Shown here one piece after another: positions 16,293 through 24,125 of a stretch of 35,244 bases of DNA. Under the pieces are notes generated by a model. It worked only from the letters and a program-made list of their open reading frames with translations, did not search any database and was not told where the DNA came from. A program made the translations under genes and the position numbers. The stretch lies in NCBI RefSeq assembly GCF_020024835.1, contig NZ_JAHHTD010000010.1, positions 1-35,244 on the forward strand, given 5' to 3'. This DNA comes from Campylobacter sp. GTDB lineage: Bacteria; Campylobacterota; Campylobacteria; Campylobacterales; Campylobacteraceae. Every line of letters starts with the position of its first letter. Within the stretch, counting starts at the first letter, position 1.

Positions 16293-16784
16293 TTAAAATA
16301 TCTCCATAATGCTTATATCAAACCATAAAAGATTAAATTTAAGCAAGATTCCATAAATTACCGCACTAAGTAATCCTGCAAAGATTCCTGCTAAAACATC
16401 ATCTAGCATTACACCTAAGCCACCTTTGACTTTTTTATCGATTTTTCCTATGATGGAAGGTTTAGTGATATCAAAAAATCTAAATAAAATAAAAGAAAGT
16501 AAAAAAGTAAAGACACTTTGCCCACAAATTGCTAAAGCTAAAAATACGCCAACAACTTCATCTATTACAATGTGTTTATCATCGTGCTTGCCAGTTTTAT
16601 TTTCATAATTATCAATAATTTTTATTGAGATTAGAAAAAGTAAAACTGCCAATAAAATTAAAGTTTCTATACCAAAATAACGTAAAATAAAAAATGCAGG
16701 AATTAACGCTGCTATTGTTCCAAAAGTCCCTGGAGCTTTGTTGATACTCCCTGAATAAAAAAAAGTTAAAAATAGTTTTTGCAT
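16293..16784 (-). CDS. pgpA: PgpA: phosphatidylglycerophosphatase A
   Basis: This 163-aa inner-membrane phosphatase removes the phosphate from phosphatidylglycerophosphate to give phosphatidylglycerol. Family motifs are the PGTFGT segment near residue 17, the metal-site stretch DDKHIVIDEVVG in the middle and the MLDDVLAG motif near the C-terminus, between about four hydrophobic segments. The ATG is 2 bp after the stop of the upstream ATP-sulfurylase-like gene, so it is the last gene of a four-gene minus-strand operon. A hairpin terminator follows at 16247-16280. Confidence 0.9.
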   Translation of the reverse strand: MQKLFLTFFYSGSINKAPGTFGTIAALIPAFFILRYFGIETLILLAVLLFLISIKIIDNYENKTGKHDDKHIVIDEVVGVFLALAICGQSVFTFLLSFILFRFFDITKPSIIGKIDKKVKGGLGVMLDDVLAGIFAGLLSAVIYGILLKFNLLWFDISIMEIF

Positions 16785-16786
16785 AA

Positions 16787-17947
16787 TTACACCATATAAG
16801 ACATTTGATAAAGTTTTATTAGTTGCTCATAAAATTCTTTATCGTTTCTATATTCTAAAATTCCATGTGTTGGGAATAAATTACTATAAATATTTTGTTT
16901 ATTATGGAAGCGATTTGGAAAAAGCTCTGATAAAATCAAAGCAGAAATCTCTCTTCTTATAAAAACTGCTGGTGGAATAATACCAAGTCTAAGTAGCTTT
17001 TTCAAAGAATCTCCGTGATATTTCATATGATGATGTGCTCCATGAGGGCACGATTTAGCACTAACTATCATTTTACATTCATCACAAAATACAAATTCAG
17101 GAAGTATGGTGATTTCTATATTATAATCTTTTGCAAAATCATCAAGTATTGTAAAAGCTCTATTGTGATTAAAAAACATTCCAAGTCCAGCGTGATTTTG
17201 TCCTACAAAGACTTTATTGCAATTAAAACTTTTTGCTAAAGCACATTCTAAAATAGGATTTAAATGAGAAGCAAAAATTTTTATATTATGCAAAGGTATG
17301 AGTAAAACTCTTGAAGAAGGTAAATAATTTTGTGCAAATACATCAAAACAGCGTTTTTTAAGATTTAAACTTAAACCATTGTTTTCATAAGATTCTATTA
17401 AAAAGATAACAACCAAGTCAGATTGTTCTATAGACCATCTTAAAATTCTTTCGTGAGCCCTATGAAAAGGATCAAAACTTGAAACTATTGCAGTGATATT
17501 GGAAGGATTAAGTTTTTCTTTAATTTTTTGAAAATCTTTTTTGATTGTTTTAATACGATTTTGATAAATTTCTATTTCTCCGCTAATGCAAATTTCTCTA
17601 AAATCCTTTATCGAGCAAGTGTTAGGTTTAAAAATATCATTAGTATTTTTATCATTTTTAAATTTACTTTCAAATATGATATGTCCTACTATTTGATCAT
17701 TGCAAATAAATTCTAATTTTTCTTTTTCTTTTGCATTTTCTATAACTTTTTTATTTTCATTACTTGGAGCAAAAGTTAATGCATAAGGAATTTTGTGCTG
17801 ATTAATCATACCAGTTTTTAAAAATTCATTTCTTTGTTTTTCATTCATTAGTTTTGTAAATGAACCAAAAATTCCTTCTTTTATAAAACATAAAATTTCA
17901 TATTCTTCTTCTGAAATGATAATGCTATTTTTTCTTGCTAATGCCAT
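16787..17947 (-). CDS. ATP-sulfurylase-like nucleotidyltransferase
   Basis: This 386-aa protein resembles sulfate adenylyltransferase in fold and is annotated so in C. jejuni. The nucleotide-binding HxxH is His162-Arg-Ala-His165 in DPFHRAHERIL, and VGQNHAGLGMF at 248-258 matches the family GRDHAG loop. A Cys/His set (Cys288, Cys291, Cys300, His302) resembles the zinc site of short sulfurylases. However, the QxRN part of the sulfate-binding motif is replaced by SSFD, and the later ISGTxxR motif is also altered. A different acceptor is possible. The start overlaps the cemR end by 23 bp, and pgpA follows after 2 bp. Confidence 0.7.
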   Translation of the reverse strand: MALARKNSIIISEEEYEILCFIKEGIFGSFTKLMNEKQRNEFLKTGMINQHKIPYALTFAPSNENKKVIENAKEKEKLEFICNDQIVGHIIFESKFKNDKNTNDIFKPNTCSIKDFREICISGEIEIYQNRIKTIKKDFQKIKEKLNPSNITAIVSSFDPFHRAHERILRWSIEQSDLVVIFLIESYENNGLSLNLKKRCFDVFAQNYLPSSRVLLIPLHNIKIFASHLNPILECALAKSFNCNKVFVGQNHAGLGMFFNHNRAFTILDDFAKDYNIEITILPEFVFCDECKMIVSAKSCPHGAHHHMKYHGDSLKKLLRLGIIPPAVFIRREISALILSELFPNRFHNKQNIYSNLFPTHGILEYRNDKEFYEQLIKLYQMSYMV

Positions 17948-18800
17948 ATTTTTTCCTTTTTTCCCACAAAGACTTTCTTGAAATTCCTAATTTTTTAGAT
18001 AAATCTGTATCAGGAAATACATTTTGATAGCTTAGTATAATATGCTTAACATAATCATCTATAGTTAAAATTCCGTTATTTTCAAAGCCTTTTTCTTCAT
18101 CTATAAGTTCTAAAATTTGAAAATTTGTGTTTTCTATATTGGTATTTGTGTGAATGATAACAGATTTTTTAGTCGCTAAATTTAATATCTTTTCTTTTTC
18201 CAAAGGCTTTAAACTTTGAAAATTCGTAAGATAATACACATTGTTATTTTTTAACATTTTGTCTAAATTTTGAGGATGAGAAAGATTTATATATATACTT
18301 GCAATATTATTTTGCCTAGAATAGTTAAATACAAAACAATCTGCATAAATTTGATTATTTGCTTTTAAAATTAATGGTAGTTTCATCTTTTTATAGTTAA
18401 AGTTGGCTAGTTTAATGGTTTCAAATTTATGTTTTAAATAAGATTCATAAGCAGAATTTAAAATTTCCATTTTTTTAAAATCTTGAAAATGTTTTATTTT
18501 ACGTGTTAGCTCTTCTATCATAAAAGGTTTTTGTATATAATCGCTCGCACCTGCTTTAAGTGGTGATAAAACCGTGTCTGAACTTATGTATGAAATCAAC
18601 AAAATGATAATTTTATGTTTAAACGTTTCTACTATGTATTCAAAATTTGCTATGCTAGTAGAAAGCAATATGATTTCGTATTCAGAATTTGTTAATTCAT
18701 TGGTACTTGTGATGATATCACAAGTATAGCCTATGGAATTTAACTTTGAGCCTATACTTTGTGCTAAATAAAATTCATTTTCAACAATTAATACTTTCAT
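17925..18800 (-). CDS. cemR: CemR/HP1021-type atypical orphan response regulator
   Basis: The 291-aa protein corresponds to C. jejuni Cj1608 (CemR) and H. pylori HP1021, regulators of energy metabolism and redox response; HP1021 also binds oriC. The N-terminal receiver-like domain begins MKVLIVENEF. The phosphoacceptor aspartate is absent: the strand reads IILLSTSI with Ser47 at that place, while the switch lysine (Lys91 in IQKPF) remains. The C-terminus is a FIS-like helix-turn-helix (LSKKLGISRKSLWEKRKKYG). A TTG at 18812 in frame is less likely than ATG 18800, which overlaps the ispDF stop by one base (TAATG) and has GGAT upstream. Confidence 0.85.
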   Translation of the reverse strand: MKVLIVENEFYLAQSIGSKLNSIGYTCDIITSTNELTNSEYEIILLSTSIANFEYIVETFKHKIIILLISYISSDTVLSPLKAGASDYIQKPFMIEELTRKIKHFQDFKKMEILNSAYESYLKHKFETIKLANFNYKKMKLPLILKANNQIYADCFVFNYSRQNNIASIYINLSHPQNLDKMLKNNNVYYLTNFQSLKPLEKEKILNLATKKSVIIHTNTNIENTNFQILELIDEEKGFENNGILTIDDYVKHIILSYQNVFPDTDLSKKLGISRKSLWEKRKKYGISKKK

Positions 18801-19912
18801 TATTTTATCCAATCATAATATTTTAAATTCACGCTTGTTAAAACTGCTATTCCTTCTTTTCTTCCTATAAAACCTAAATTTTCTGTTGTAGTAGCTTTTA
18901 TATTGATTTTATTAGGTGTAATTTTTAAAGATTTGGCAATATTGAAAATAATTTTATCTTTAAAATCTTTCATTTTTGGTGTTTGAGCTATTATAGTAAT
19001 ATCAGCATTAACAAGCTCAAATCCATAATTTTGTATTAAGTTATAACTATGTTGTAGTAAATGTATAGAATTTGCATTTTTGTATTGCTTATCATCATCT
19101 GGGAAAAGCTCTCCTATATCTCCAAGTCCTGCTGCTCCTAAAAGTGCATCGATTAAAGAATGTGTTAAAACATCTCCATCAGAATGAGCCTTAAGTCCCA
19201 TATCATGATGAATTTGTATGCCACCTAAAATTAAAGGCCTTTTTTCTCCAAATTCATGGACATCAAAGCCATTTCCACTAAGAATATCTTGAGAAGGTTT
19301 TGGTAAATTTATATTTTTTAAATCTTCTTTATAAGTGATTTTTTTTGCTATTTCATCACCTTGTATATACCAGATTTTCCCTCCAATAGCTTGTATAGCA
19401 GTGCTATCATCTGTAAAATCTATGCTTTTTTCTAATGCCTTTTTTAGCATAATAGTTTTAGAAAGTTGAGGAGTTTGTATGAGTTTAATCTTTTCTCTTT
19501 CTATGACACTTTGTCCATAAATAGTAGTATCAGCTACTTTTAAAACAGGACTAATACAATCAGCCTTATCATAATTTTCTATTAAATTATTAAGTAGATT
19601 ATTGCTAATTAAAACTCTAGCTACGTCGCTAACTAAAACATATTCGCTTTGAATTAAATTTAAAGCATTAAGCAGGGATTGGGCTCTTGTTTTGCCACCT
19701 TTAACAAAATTATATTCAGGAGCAAATTTTTTCATATAAGAAATATTACTAGAAGTAACAATTATCTGTTTAAAAGGATAAAAAGAGCTAATATTTTTTG
19801 TAGCATATAGCCATAAAGGCAAATCACCTAGTCTTAAAAATTGCTTTTTTACGGGAAGATTAAATCTTGAGGAATCTCCAGCAGATAGCATAATCAAGGA
19901 AATATCTAACAT
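18800..19912 (-). CDS. ispDF: IspDF: bifunctional MEP-pathway enzyme
   Basis: This 370-aa fusion handles two non-adjacent steps of non-mevalonate isoprenoid synthesis: cytidylyl transfer to MEP (IspD) and cyclisation to MEcPP (IspF). The IspD half starts LSAGDSSRFN near residue 9 with VKKQF following, then the VSDVAR segment near 95. The IspF half begins near GNGFDVHEFG, with metal ligands Asp217, His219 and His251, and continues through AHSDGDVLTHSLIDALLGA and LGDIGELFPDDD. The fusion is usual in Campylobacterota. It is the first gene of the operon leading to cemR, with a -10 box at 19946-19951. Confidence 0.95.
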   Translation of the reverse strand: MLDISLIMLSAGDSSRFNLPVKKQFLRLGDLPLWLYATKNISSFYPFKQIIVTSSNISYMKKFAPEYNFVKGGKTRAQSLLNALNLIQSEYVLVSDVARVLISNNLLNNLIENYDKADCISPVLKVADTTIYGQSVIEREKIKLIQTPQLSKTIMLKKALEKSIDFTDDSTAIQAIGGKIWYIQGDEIAKKITYKEDLKNINLPKPSQDILSGNGFDVHEFGEKRPLILGGIQIHHDMGLKAHSDGDVLTHSLIDALLGAAGLGDIGELFPDDDKQYKNANSIHLLQHSYNLIQNYGFELVNADITIIAQTPKMKDFKDKIIFNIAKSLKITPNKINIKATTTENLGFIGRKEGIAVLTSVNLKYYDWIK

Positions 19913-19913
19913 T

Positions 19914-19943
19914 TGTTACACCTTAATTTTTATAAATGTTACA
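19914..19943. promoter_or_regulatory. Two TGTTACA boxes, candidate CemR sites
   Basis: TGTTACA occurs at 19914-19920 and 19937-19943. It fits the HP1021-box consensus TGTT[TA]C[TA] as I remember it. The boxes lie between the ispDF start codon and its -10, upstream of the operon that encodes CemR, and so suggest autoregulation. Confidence 0.45.
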
Positions 19944-19945
19944 AT

Positions 19946-19951
19946 ATTATA
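19946..19951 (-). promoter_or_regulatory. -10 box of the ispDF-cemR-pgpA operon
   Basis: On the minus strand this reads TATAAT immediately after TG. A start near 19939 would leave a leader of about 27 bases before ATG 19912 and place the upstream TGTTACA box across the transcription start. Confidence 0.6.
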
Positions 19952-20024
19952 CATAATAAAAGCCAAAATTAATATTTATGCTAGTAGAATTATTTTTTTA
20001 ACATAATCAAGAAAGGAGACGAAT

Positions 20025-21128
20025 GTGAAAGAAAAAATTAAAGAAAGATTAAAACAAGTTATATATCCGGGATTTAAAAAAGATATTGTAAGTTTTGATT
20101 TTGTAAAAAAAATAGAAGTTGATGATAAAAAAGCTAATATCGTTGTTGAAATTGTATCAGCTAATATACAAGTAGCACAGGAATTAAAACTTAATATTGA
20201 AAATGTTTTAAAAGATTTGAATTTAGAGCTTAATTTAGAGTTGATTCAACCACAAATTCCTGAAGAAAAAAGCAACTCAAGAAGTGGAAAAAATATTGCA
20301 CCGCAAATTAAGAATTTTCTTATGATTTCAAGTGGTAAGGGAGGAGTTGGAAAGAGCACTACTACTTTAAATTTAGCGATTTCTTTGGCAAAAATGGGAA
20401 AAAAAGTCGGGCTTTTAGATGCTGATATTTATGGACCTAATATACCAAGAATGCTAGGTGAAAGTAAAAATAAGCCTGAGATAGTAGGTCAAAAAATTCG
20501 TCCTATTTTATCTCATGGTATTTATATGATGAGTATGGGTGTGCTTATAGAAGAAGGAAAAGGTCTTATGTGGCGTGGTTCTATGATAATGAAAGCTATA
20601 GAGCAATTATTAGTTGATGTGCTTTGGCCAGAACTTGATATTTTATTGCTTGATATGCCTCCAGGCACTGGTGATGCACAAATTACTTTGGCACAAAGTG
20701 TGCCAGTTAGTGCAGGCGTGTGTGTGAGTACTCCACAAATTGTTTCCTTAGATGATAGTAAAAGGGCTCTTGATATGTTTGAAAAACTTCATATTCCAAT
20801 AGCAGGAATTGTGGAAAATATGAGCGGATTTTTATGTCCTGATAATGGCAAAGAATATGATATTTTTGGGAAAGGAACTACTGAAGAGATAGCAAAATTG
20901 TATAAATGCGATATCTTAACTCAAATTCCTATTGAGATGAATATAAGAGAAGGTGGAGACGAAGGAAAACCTGTGAGTTTTTATCTCCCAGAAAGTATAA
21001 GTTCAAAAAGATATTTACAAGCTTCAGAAAAAATTTGGAATTTTATAGAAAAAGTAAATCAAGAGGGCAAAGTAGGTAATTTAGCAATACAGCCAATAAC
21101 AAATGGCAAGAGTGCTTGTTCGCAATAA
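20025..21128 (+). CDS. mrp: Mrp/ApbC-type iron-sulfur cluster carrier ATPase
   Basis: This 367-aa cytosolic P-loop ATPase delivers Fe-S clusters to apoproteins. An N-terminal MIP18/DUF59 domain (about 1-80) precedes the ATPase with the deviant Walker A GKGGVGKST at 104-112, LDADIYGPNIPRM at 131-143 and LDMPPGTGDAQIT at 209-221. The usual CxxC that bridges a cluster at the dimer interface is not intact: the site reads FLCPDNGKE, with Cys271 but no second cysteine three residues on. The GTG start at 20025 is well spaced from AAGGAG; an overlapping ATG at 20023 is out of frame. dapD follows after 9 bp. Confidence 0.9.
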   Translation: MKEKIKERLKQVIYPGFKKDIVSFDFVKKIEVDDKKANIVVEIVSANIQVAQELKLNIENVLKDLNLELNLELIQPQIPEEKSNSRSGKNIAPQIKNFLMISSGKGGVGKSTTTLNLAISLAKMGKKVGLLDADIYGPNIPRMLGESKNKPEIVGQKIRPILSHGIYMMSMGVLIEEGKGLMWRGSMIMKAIEQLLVDVLWPELDILLLDMPPGTGDAQITLAQSVPVSAGVCVSTPQIVSLDDSKRALDMFEKLHIPIAGIVENMSGFLCPDNGKEYDIFGKGTTEEIAKLYKCDILTQIPIEMNIREGGDEGKPVSFYLPESISSKRYLQASEKIWNFIEKVNQEGKVGNLAIQPITNGKSACSQ

Positions 21129-21137
21129 GGAGATAAA

Positions 21138-22301
21138 ATGGCTATTGAAAGTAAAGAGGAATTTTTAAATTTAGTTAAACAAATTGAACAAAGATTAAAC
21201 TATAAAAAGCCTAAGGCTTTTGGTATAGCAAGACTTGATCTTAGTCAAATAGACGCAAGTAAAAAAATGCAAGCTTCTTTTGCTTTAGTAAATTATGAGC
21301 AAAATTATGCATCAGCGGCTATTATGTTTGAAGCATTTTTTAGGAGAGGTGTTGAAATTAATTTTAATGAGAGCGAATTTGTAGGCACTTTAATTAAGGA
21401 AGATTTAGATTTTGCATTGGAATGTTTTACACCATTTTTAAAAGAGCAAGGTCATAAAAATATTGATGTTATTAGAGCAGTTTTAGAAAATTTTAGAGAA
21501 AATGAATTTGTTTTTGTTTGTATGTTTGAAGATGATAATCCAAAAACATTAGAAAGTGTATATTTAAAATTATATTTGCTTTCTAGTAAAAAAGTTGAGC
21601 TTAGAAGTTTAAATTTAAATGGTGCTTTTGGGCTTTTACCAAATGTCGCTTGGAGCGATAATCGTCCTATAGATTTAGATTTTTTAAGAGATAATGAAAT
21701 TGATCTTAAAATGAGTAAAAGATATCCTAAAATTGATTATGTGGATAAATTTCCAAGATTTTTAGCTCATATTATCCCTGAAGATAATACTAGAATTTTA
21801 GAAAGCTCAAAAGTTAGAATGGGTGCTGCATTAGCTTCTGGCACAACAATTATGCCAGGAGCTGCTTATGTTAATTTTAATGCAGGAACTACTGGTGCTT
21901 GTATGGTAGAGGGGCGTATTAGCTCTTCAGCTGTTGTGGGTGAGGGTAGTGATGTTGGCGGTGGTGCGTCTATACTTGGAGTATTAAGTGGTACTAGTGG
22001 GAATGCTATTAGTATAGGTAAAGCTTGCCTTTTAGGTGCAAATTCAGTTACTGGAATTCCTTTAGGAGATAATTGTATTGTAGATGCTGGTATAGCTGTA
22101 TTAGAAGGGACTAAATTTGTGCTTAAAAATAAAGAAGAGTTGCAAAAAATTAATCCTAATTTTAAATTTGATAAAGATATGTATAAAGGTTTAGAATTAG
22201 CCAATTTAAATGGACTTCATTTTAGACAAGATTCCATCACAGGTGCGATGATAGTAGCTTTAAATAAAAAGGTAATTAAATTAAATGAAGATTTGCATTA
22301 A
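21138..22301 (+). CDS. dapD: DapD: tetrahydrodipicolinate N-succinyltransferase (long form)
   Basis: It succinylates tetrahydrodipicolinate in the lysine and diaminopimelate pathway, which feeds peptidoglycan. At 387 aa it belongs to the long form found in Campylobacterota. The C-terminal half shows the left-handed beta-helix pattern of hexapeptide repeats (VRMGAALASGTTIMPGAA, GSDVGGGASILGVLSG, LLGANSVTGIPLGDNCIVDAG). The start is ATG 21138 behind AAGGAGAT, 9 bp after mrp. Its stop lies inside a bidirectional terminator shared with dps. Confidence 0.93.
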   Translation: MAIESKEEFLNLVKQIEQRLNYKKPKAFGIARLDLSQIDASKKMQASFALVNYEQNYASAAIMFEAFFRRGVEINFNESEFVGTLIKEDLDFALECFTPFLKEQGHKNIDVIRAVLENFRENEFVFVCMFEDDNPKTLESVYLKLYLLSSKKVELRSLNLNGAFGLLPNVAWSDNRPIDLDFLRDNEIDLKMSKRYPKIDYVDKFPRFLAHIIPEDNTRILESSKVRMGAALASGTTIMPGAAYVNFNAGTTGACMVEGRISSSAVVGEGSDVGGGASILGVLSGTSGNAISIGKACLLGANSVTGIPLGDNCIVDAGIAVLEGTKFVLKNKEELQKINPNFKFDKDMYKGLELANLNGLHFRQDSITGAMIVALNKKVIKLNEDLH

Positions 22302-22322
22302 GCAGGAATAATCCTGCTTAAT
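22297..22322. terminator. Bidirectional terminator shared by dapD and dps
   Basis: An 11-bp perfect stem, ATTAAGCAGGA (22297-22307) and TCCTGCTTAAT (22312-22322), has a four-base loop ATAA. It overlaps the dapD stop codon and the last base of the dps stop codon, so one hairpin serves both convergent genes. Confidence 0.75.
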
Positions 22323-22771
22323 TACATTGAACAAGTATTTTGTATAGTTGAATTTAACATCCAAAGCATTTTTTCATATTTTGCTATATTTTCTTGAGCA
22401 AAAGCAATTGTTGTAGTGTCATTAGCTTTTTCAGATACTTCATTTAGTTTTTTAAATTCAGATAAAAGATATTTATAGTCTTCTCTTATAAATTCTAATA
22501 CCTCAACTGGAGTGAAGCATTCTTTTTGAATCTTTGGAGCTTTAGCATTTTCTAATAATTTATTTGGACACACTATAGCTTTTTCTTCAAGTTGTAAAAC
22601 TCTTTCAGCACAATCATCAAATAATTTAGCCATTTCCTCATAAGCTTTTTCTGTATATTCATGAATTGAAAAAAACTGAAGTCCTTTGACATTCCAGTGA
22701 TAATTATGAAATTTAATCCATAAACTATGAGCATCTGCTTGTAATTGTAGTAATTGTTTTGTAACTGACAT
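22322..22771 (-). CDS. dps: Dps-family iron-storage, DNA-protecting ferritin
   Basis: This 149-aa protein forms a 12-subunit cage that oxidises and stores iron and protects DNA against peroxide. The ferroxidase residues are in the expected spacing: His25, His37, Asp52 and Glu56, within KFHNYHWNVKG and FDDCAERV. The N-terminal tail is short, without the lysine-rich extension some Dps use for DNA binding. ATG 22771 is preceded by GGAGAT, a TATAAT box and a perfect palindrome, suggesting iron- or peroxide-responsive control. Convergent with dapD. Confidence 0.93.
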   Translation of the reverse strand: MSVTKQLLQLQADAHSLWIKFHNYHWNVKGLQFFSIHEYTEKAYEEMAKLFDDCAERVLQLEEKAIVCPNKLLENAKAPKIQKECFTPVEVLEFIREDYKYLLSEFKKLNEVSEKANDTTTIAFAQENIAKYEKMLWMLNSTIQNTCSM

Positions 22772-22797
22772 ATTATCTCCTTTTTTTATTTTGAAAA

Positions 22798-22803
22798 ATT
22801 ATA
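22798..22803 (-). promoter_or_regulatory. -10 box of dps
   Basis: On the minus strand TATAAT lies about 27 bp before the dps start codon, with AAATAATAATTATTATTT just upstream of it. Confidence 0.6.
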
Positions 22804-22819
22804 ACATAAATTTATTAAA

Positions 22820-22837
22820 AAATAATAATTATTATTT
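22820..22837. promoter_or_regulatory. 18-bp palindrome in the dps promoter, Fur/PerR-like
   Basis: AAATAATAATTATTATTT is a perfect 18-bp palindrome covering about -17 to -40 of the dps promoter. AT-rich palindromes of this kind are typical Fur/PerR family operators, and dps is a common target. The assignment is by position and appearance only. Confidence 0.5.
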
Positions 22838-22847
22838 AATAAAAATA

Positions 22848-22890
22848 CATCACAAATTTATCTATCTCATTATACTATCTTTTTGTGATG
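22848..22890 (-). terminator. Possible terminator after pgi
   Basis: CATCACAAA (22848-22856) pairs with TTTGTGATG (22882-22890) around a 25-base loop. On the minus strand it follows the pgi stop and is followed by TATTTTTATT. The long loop weakens the case. Confidence 0.4.
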
Positions 22891-22901
22891 ATAATGTAAA
22901 T

Positions 22902-24125
22902 TTATTTACTAAGCATATTTTTTAAAATGAGCTTGCCTACTTCTACCCCTGGTTGATTGTAAGTATTAATACCAAGCATAATTCCACAAGCTGAGGTAAA
23001 TAACTCATAATAATACATTAAATATCCACAATGCCAAGCATCTAAGGTCTCAAGTTCTATCATATCAACACTTAAATTTTCAGCAATTAAAGCTTGTGCT
23101 GTTGCATTGCATTGAGTATTTAAAAGATCGTGTAAATTTATTTCATTTGTAAAATCACAATTTTGCAGATGATTAAAACTTATATTTGGAATCACGGGGG
23201 AATTATGGTTATTTTTAATTTTTAAAAAGGTTATAGTTTTATCTTTAGGTCCATCCATAATAAGCTGTAAAAAACTATGCTGATCTCTAGCTCCAATTAA
23301 AGCAATAGGAGTTAATCCAACACGCTTATAGCCTTGCTTTTTACCTAAACTTTCGGCTATGAGTTGAACATACCATTCATTAAAAGCCTTAAATGTATCT
23401 CCATAAGCAAAAAGGACATTAATATGAGCATTTTTATGTGTGCAATAATGATAAGCTTTTTGTAAAATAGTTGTGTCTTTTTTTTCAAAAAAATCAACAA
23501 AACAAGCCTTTGCACCCTTTAACAAAGCATTGGTATCATAATCACAAAAACTCAAAGGCACTATACCAACAGCAGATAAAATACTAAATCTGCCTCCAAC
23601 ATTTTCTGGTATAAAAAAGCATTTTATATTTAGTTCATTTGCTAGTTTGTGAAGTTTAGAATTTAAATCTGTAATAAAAATAAAATACTTATGCAAGTCT
23701 TGATGCTTAAAATTAAAATACGCTATAATGAGTTTAAATAGAGAGATTACTTCTATCGTGGTGCCTGATTTACTTGCAATAACAAATAACGTTTCTTCTG
23801 GTTTTAGTTTTTGCATTGTGTGTATAAAAGTGTGCGAAGAAGTGTTATCAATAATAAAAAGTTTTTTATTTGGATTAGGATTTAATAAAAGTTCTTTTAA
23901 GGCTTTAACTCCACAACTTGATCCACCCATACCTACTAAAACGATATTTTTTATATGAGATTTTTTTGCCATAAAGTCTTTACTTTCTTGGATTAAATCA
24001 AAACTTGTATCTACTAGATGATAATACCCTATGTCGCCATTTTTGAGCTCATCATTCATTCTATTAGCATAAGCGGTAATTTTTGATAAATCTTGTGTTT
24101 GAAAGTATAAGGTATTTTTTAGCAT
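22902..24125 (-). CDS. pgi: Glucose-6-phosphate isomerase, short form
   Basis: It interconverts glucose 6-phosphate and fructose 6-phosphate. Thermotolerant campylobacters generally lack phosphofructokinase, so it probably works in the gluconeogenic direction, supplying sugars for surface glycans. The SIS-fold motifs are VGMGGSSCGVKAL at 64-76, SKSGTTIE at 118-125 and GGRFSILSAVG. At 407 aa it is much shorter than the roughly 550-aa E. coli enzyme, as is normal in Campylobacter. Its start overlaps the galU stop by 7 bp, forming an operon that channels fructose 6-phosphate toward UDP-glucose. Confidence 0.93.
   Translation of the reverse strand: MLKNTLYFQTQDLSKITAYANRMNDELKNGDIGYYHLVDTSFDLIQESKDFMAKKSHIKNIVLVGMGGSSCGVKALKELLLNPNPNKKLFIIDNTSSHTFIHTMQKLKPEETLFVIASKSGTTIEVISLFKLIIAYFNFKHQDLHKYFIFITDLNSKLHKLANELNIKCFFIPENVGGRFSILSAVGIVPLSFCDYDTNALLKGAKACFVDFFEKKDTTILQKAYHYCTHKNAHINVLFAYGDTFKAFNEWYVQLIAESLGKKQGYKRVGLTPIALIGARDQHSFLQLIMDGPKDKTITFLKIKNNHNSPVIPNISFNHLQNCDFTNEINLHDLLNTQCNATAQALIAENLSVDMIELETLDAWHCGYLMYYYELFTSACGIMLGINTYNQPGVEVGKLILKNMLSK

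Noticed and set aside
22902..24125. Pgi as a truncated pseudogene because it is 407 aa
   Set aside because: Both SIS motifs are intact, and the short form is normal in Campylobacter.
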